27,106 nucleotides of DNA, taken from an uncultured Frankineae bacterium (GTDB taxonomy: Bacteria; Actinomycetota; Actinomycetes; Mycobacteriales; SCTD01). A program made the translations under genes and the position numbers. Below, piece after piece: positions 24,839 to 27,106 of the stretch. How positions within the stretch are numbered: position 1 is the first letter of the stretch; each line of letters opens with the position of its first letter. Location: assembly GCA_902805805.1 (NCBI GenBank), contig CADCUE010000228.1:1-27106 (forward strand), given 5' to 3'. The notes below the pieces were generated by a model that was not told the DNA's origin, did no database searches, and saw nothing but the letters and a program-made list of their open reading frames with translations.

Positions 24839-24859
24839 CCGGGCGCGCCGCGCGCCCGG
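24839..24859 (-). terminator. hairpin between the GNAT-like gene and lhr
   Basis: CCGGGCGCG-CCG-CGCGCCCGG is a perfect 9-bp stem with a 3-base loop. It starts directly after the stop of the GNAT-like gene and ends about 16 bases before the lhr GTG, next to the lhr ribosome site. It may terminate the upstream message, attenuate lhr, or mask its ribosome site. There is no U-run. Confidence 0.55.
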
Positions 24860-25114
24860 TCAGCCGTTCTTGCGCAGCCACGACCGGACGTACGAGCACT
24901 GCGGGTCGATCTGCAGCCCCTCGGAACGGGCCCAGTCCACGGCCGTGCGGGTGAGCTCGCCGGCGATGCCGCGGCCCTCGATCGGCGGCGGCACGATCGT
25001 GTGCGTCATCGTCACCGTGCCGCCCTCCTTCTCGTAGGTCAGGTAGGCGGTCAGGCCCTCGGCCTGCGCCTCGAAGCGGGAGCGGTCCGGCAGGTGCTTC
25101 ACGTCGACGTCCAT
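24860..25114 (-). CDS. small GNAT-like acetyltransferase (YjdJ/COG2388 type)
   Basis: An 84-residue single-domain protein. The acetyl-CoA-binding stretch VPPPIEGRGIAGELTRTAVD and the closing IDPQCSYVRSWLRKNG are the marks of the short GNAT family of YjdJ-like proteins. Its beta strands (EGLTAYLTYEKEGGTVTMTHTIV) come before them. Substrates of this family are unknown. The start is ATG 25114: GGGGAGG stands about 10 bases upstream and the longer frame to 25183 adds nothing that looks conserved. It precedes lhr on the same strand with 37 bp between them, so the two may share a promoter in the repeat-bearing gap. Confidence 0.85.
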   Translation of the reverse strand: MDVDVKHLPDRSRFEAQAEGLTAYLTYEKEGGTVTMTHTIVPPPIEGRGIAGELTRTAVDWARSEGLQIDPQCSYVRSWLRKNG

Positions 25115-25281
25115 GCACGCCAGCCTCCCCCCGGGCGCGGCGCTCACTCTGGCCGGCTCCCAGCTCGCCTCGGGCGCCGCCACAGCGTGTCAGCGGCGTA
25201 CGACAGGACGGCTCGGGACGAGGCCGGAGCGTCGGGGCAGCGGGGCGGGGCGGGGGGCGGTTGTTGGGGCGGCTGGCTGGC
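25115..25281. other. gene-free, GC-rich flank of the repeat array
   Basis: This stretch holds the leader of the GNAT-like gene and a G-rich tract (25231-25270, plus strand, several GGGG runs that could form a quadruplex). No promoter motif for the minus-strand GNAT-lhr unit can be named with confidence, and no protein signature was found. Confidence 0.5.
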
Positions 25282-25690
25282 GGTGGATCGGTGTGCGGCG
25301 CGCCCGGCGAGTCGAGCAGCAACTGACCGGCAGGCCGTCCGGGTTCGGTACGGGGGCCGCCTGCGGTGGATCGGTGTGCGGCGCGCCGGCGGGTCGAGCA
25401 GCACGTGACCGGCAGGCGGCTGACCGGTCGGTACGCGGGCCGCCTGCGGTGGATCGGTGTGCGGCGCGCCCGGCGAGTCGAGCAGCACGTGACCGGCAGG
25501 CCGTCCGCGGTCGGCACGGGGGCCACCTGCGGTGGAGCGGAGGGCGCGCCCGGCGGGTCGAGCAGCAGCCGACCGGCAGGCGCCAAGGTCGGCACAGGCG
25601 GCCGCTGGCAGTGGTGGGCGCTCCTGCCGGGTCGGGCAGCCACCAGCCGCGGTGGCGGCAAGGCCGGCACCGCCGACCACTCCGGGTGCG
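25282..25690. repeat. tandem array of ~83-bp units (four clear, one degenerate)
   Basis: Units begin at 25282, 25365, 25448 and 25531, each opening GGTGGATCGGTGTGCGGCGC or a close variant; a diverged fifth starts near 25610. The first three steps are exactly 83 bp. Units 1 and 3 share their first 40 bases and differ at about 6 of 83 positions by hand alignment; unit 4 has small deletions (79 bp) and unit 5 is much decayed. Every clear unit has the core GTCGAGCAGCA then GACCGGCAGG, and the first three the palindrome GGCGCGCC or its near form. Units 2 and 3 have CACGTG. Units abut with no unique spacers, so this is not CRISPR. Because 83 is not a multiple of 3, each copy changes frame, so the open frames across the array are not repeat proteins. 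Function unknown. Confidence 0.93.
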
Positions 25691-25820
25691 ACGCCGCGAC
25701 ACCGCCGGGGGGCGCGAGCACCTGGAAGACGCAAGGCTCGTCGGCGTCGATGGGGGAGGCCGTCCCTCCCCGTTGCCGGTGCCGGGCCGAGGGACGTGCC
25801 GCGGTCTCTACTGTGGACAC
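25691..25820. other. spacer between repeat array and DUF3046 gene, with hairpin
   Basis: No gene is seen. A hairpin GGGGAGG-CCGTC-CCTCCCC lies at 25753-25771 (7-bp stem, 5-base loop). It may end any transcript that crosses the array, or serve as a regulatory structure upstream of the DUF3046 promoter. Confidence 0.5.
25809..25814 (+). promoter_or_regulatory. -10 element giving a probably leaderless DUF3046 message
   Basis: TACTGT at 25809-25814 fits TAnnnT and lies only 6 bases before the GTG start at 25821. Transcription starting 6-8 bases past a -10 would begin at or next to that GTG, and no ribosome site is present, which together suggest a leaderless mRNA, common in Actinobacteria. Confidence 0.55.
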
Positions 25821-26015
25821 GTGCGACTGACCGAGTTCTGGCGGCGGATGGACGCCCGTTTCGGGGCGTCGTACGCGCGCAGCTACGCCGCCGACCAGGT
25901 CCTGTCGACGCTCGGCAGCCGCACCGTGCTGCAGGCGCTTGCCGACGGCGAGGACGCCAAGCACGTCTGGCGTGCGGTCTGCGACGCCACGAACGCGCCG
26001 GCCGCGGAGCGCTGA
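25821..26015 (+). CDS. DUF3046 family small protein
   Basis: A 64-residue protein beginning MRLTEFWRRMDARFGASYA and containing QALADGEDAKHVWRAVCDA, both characteristic of DUF3046, an actinobacterial family of unknown function nearly always found just before recA. It looks fully helical and soluble, with one cysteine. The GTG start is favoured by the family N-terminus (M-R-L-T-E-F-W) and by the -10 box just upstream. It is separated from recA by 184 bp containing the SOS box, so recA has its own promoter, though read-through is possible. A role linked to recA is only guilt by association. Confidence 0.93.
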   Translation: MRLTEFWRRMDARFGASYARSYAADQVLSTLGSRTVLQALADGEDAKHVWRAVCDATNAPAAER

Positions 26016-26041
26016 CCGAGGGTTGCGGCGTGTCGCGGGAC

Positions 26042-26057
26042 TCGAACGGGTGTTCGG
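26042..26057 (+). promoter_or_regulatory. LexA/SOS box of recA
   Basis: TCGAACGGGTGTTCGG differs from the actinobacterial LexA consensus TCGAAC-N4-GTTCGA only in the last base. It sits in the spacer of a promoter whose -10 is probably TACCGT at 26060-26065, so bound LexA would block RNA polymerase. The leader to the recA ATG is then about 130 bases. Confidence 0.9.
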
Positions 26058-26059
26058 TC

Positions 26060-26065
26060 TACCGT
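26060..26065 (+). promoter_or_regulatory. probable -10 element of the recA SOS promoter
   Basis: TACCGT follows the LexA box by two bases and fits TAnnnT. Arrangements of LexA box directly followed by a -10 are typical of mycobacterial and streptomycete recA promoters. A canonical -35 is not seen at 17 bp upstream. Confidence 0.55.
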
Positions 26066-26199
26066 CGACCTCGTCCGGGTGTCCACAGGACGGCCGATGG
26101 TCCTGGCGACTGTCGGACCCCGCTCCTAGCGTCACCGCCGATCGGACCGCAGCCACGGGCCGCCCCTGACCGGGTGCTCGTCGACCACAGGAGAAGCAC

Positions 26200-27106
<907 letters not shown>

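Noticed and set aside
19717..24954. Plus-strand open frame of 1745 codons opposite lhr
   Set aside because: Its product is low-complexity Arg/Ala/Gly/Val/His with no domain, while the minus strand encodes a full Lhr helicase with all motifs. Long antisense frames are expected in DNA this GC-rich.
25282..25690. CRISPR array
   Set aside because: Units adjoin without unique spacers, are too long, and no cas genes are in the window.
25113..25820. Repeat-protein reading of the open frames through the 83-bp array (both strands)
   Set aside because: The period of 83 changes frame at each copy, so no frame encodes a repeated peptide consistently; no ribosome site or start fits. Only the last part of the plus frame, from 25821, is a gene (DUF3046).

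Overview
The window is a stretch of very GC-rich chromosome from an actinobacterium. The evidence is strong C/G bias at third codon positions, many GTG starts, four-base GTGA start/stop overlaps, and an order typical of Actinobacteria: ftsK - RodZ-like - rimO - pgsA - cinA - clgR - (psp genes) - DUF3046 - recA. The genus cannot be fixed from the sequence. No tRNA, rRNA, transposase, phage gene or CRISPR array was found.

Layout: 1-678 is the 3' end of ftsK. 824-4976 is a tight operon of a RodZ-like membrane regulator, rimO, pgsA and cinA, followed by the stress regulator clgR (5079-5450). Next comes a light-energy cassette: a lycopene cyclase and a proton-pumping rhodopsin on the minus strand, and a divergent Blh-type beta-carotene dioxygenase (5207-8334). 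The cassette could turn lycopene into beta-carotene, then retinal, then holo-rhodopsin; the earlier carotenoid genes must lie elsewhere. It sits exactly between clgR and pspA-pspM (8422-9954), genes that adjoin each other in Mycobacterium tuberculosis. A small cysteine-rich protein follows pspM.

10219-11986 holds two tandem Fpg/Nei-type DNA glycosylases on the minus strand, divergent from a FUSC-family membrane protein (12043-14238). 14319-18803 is a complete oleABCD operon for head-to-head condensation of fatty acyl chains into long-chain olefins, with oleB and oleC as separate genes. It converges on an MFS transporter (18813-19997), which lies downstream of a large Lhr-type helicase (20062-24822) and a small GNAT-like protein (24860-25114).

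The only long gene-poor gap, 25115-25820, contains a tandem array of about five units with an 83-bp period. After it come a small DUF3046 gene with a probable leaderless promoter and recA, which has a LexA/SOS box. recA is interrupted after codon 204 by an intein resembling the M. leprae RecA intein; the window ends inside it.

Most novel points: the rhodopsin cassette splitting the clgR-psp locus, a rhodopsin carrying the glycine that permits a carotenoid antenna, the 83-bp repeat array, and the inteinated recA under SOS control.
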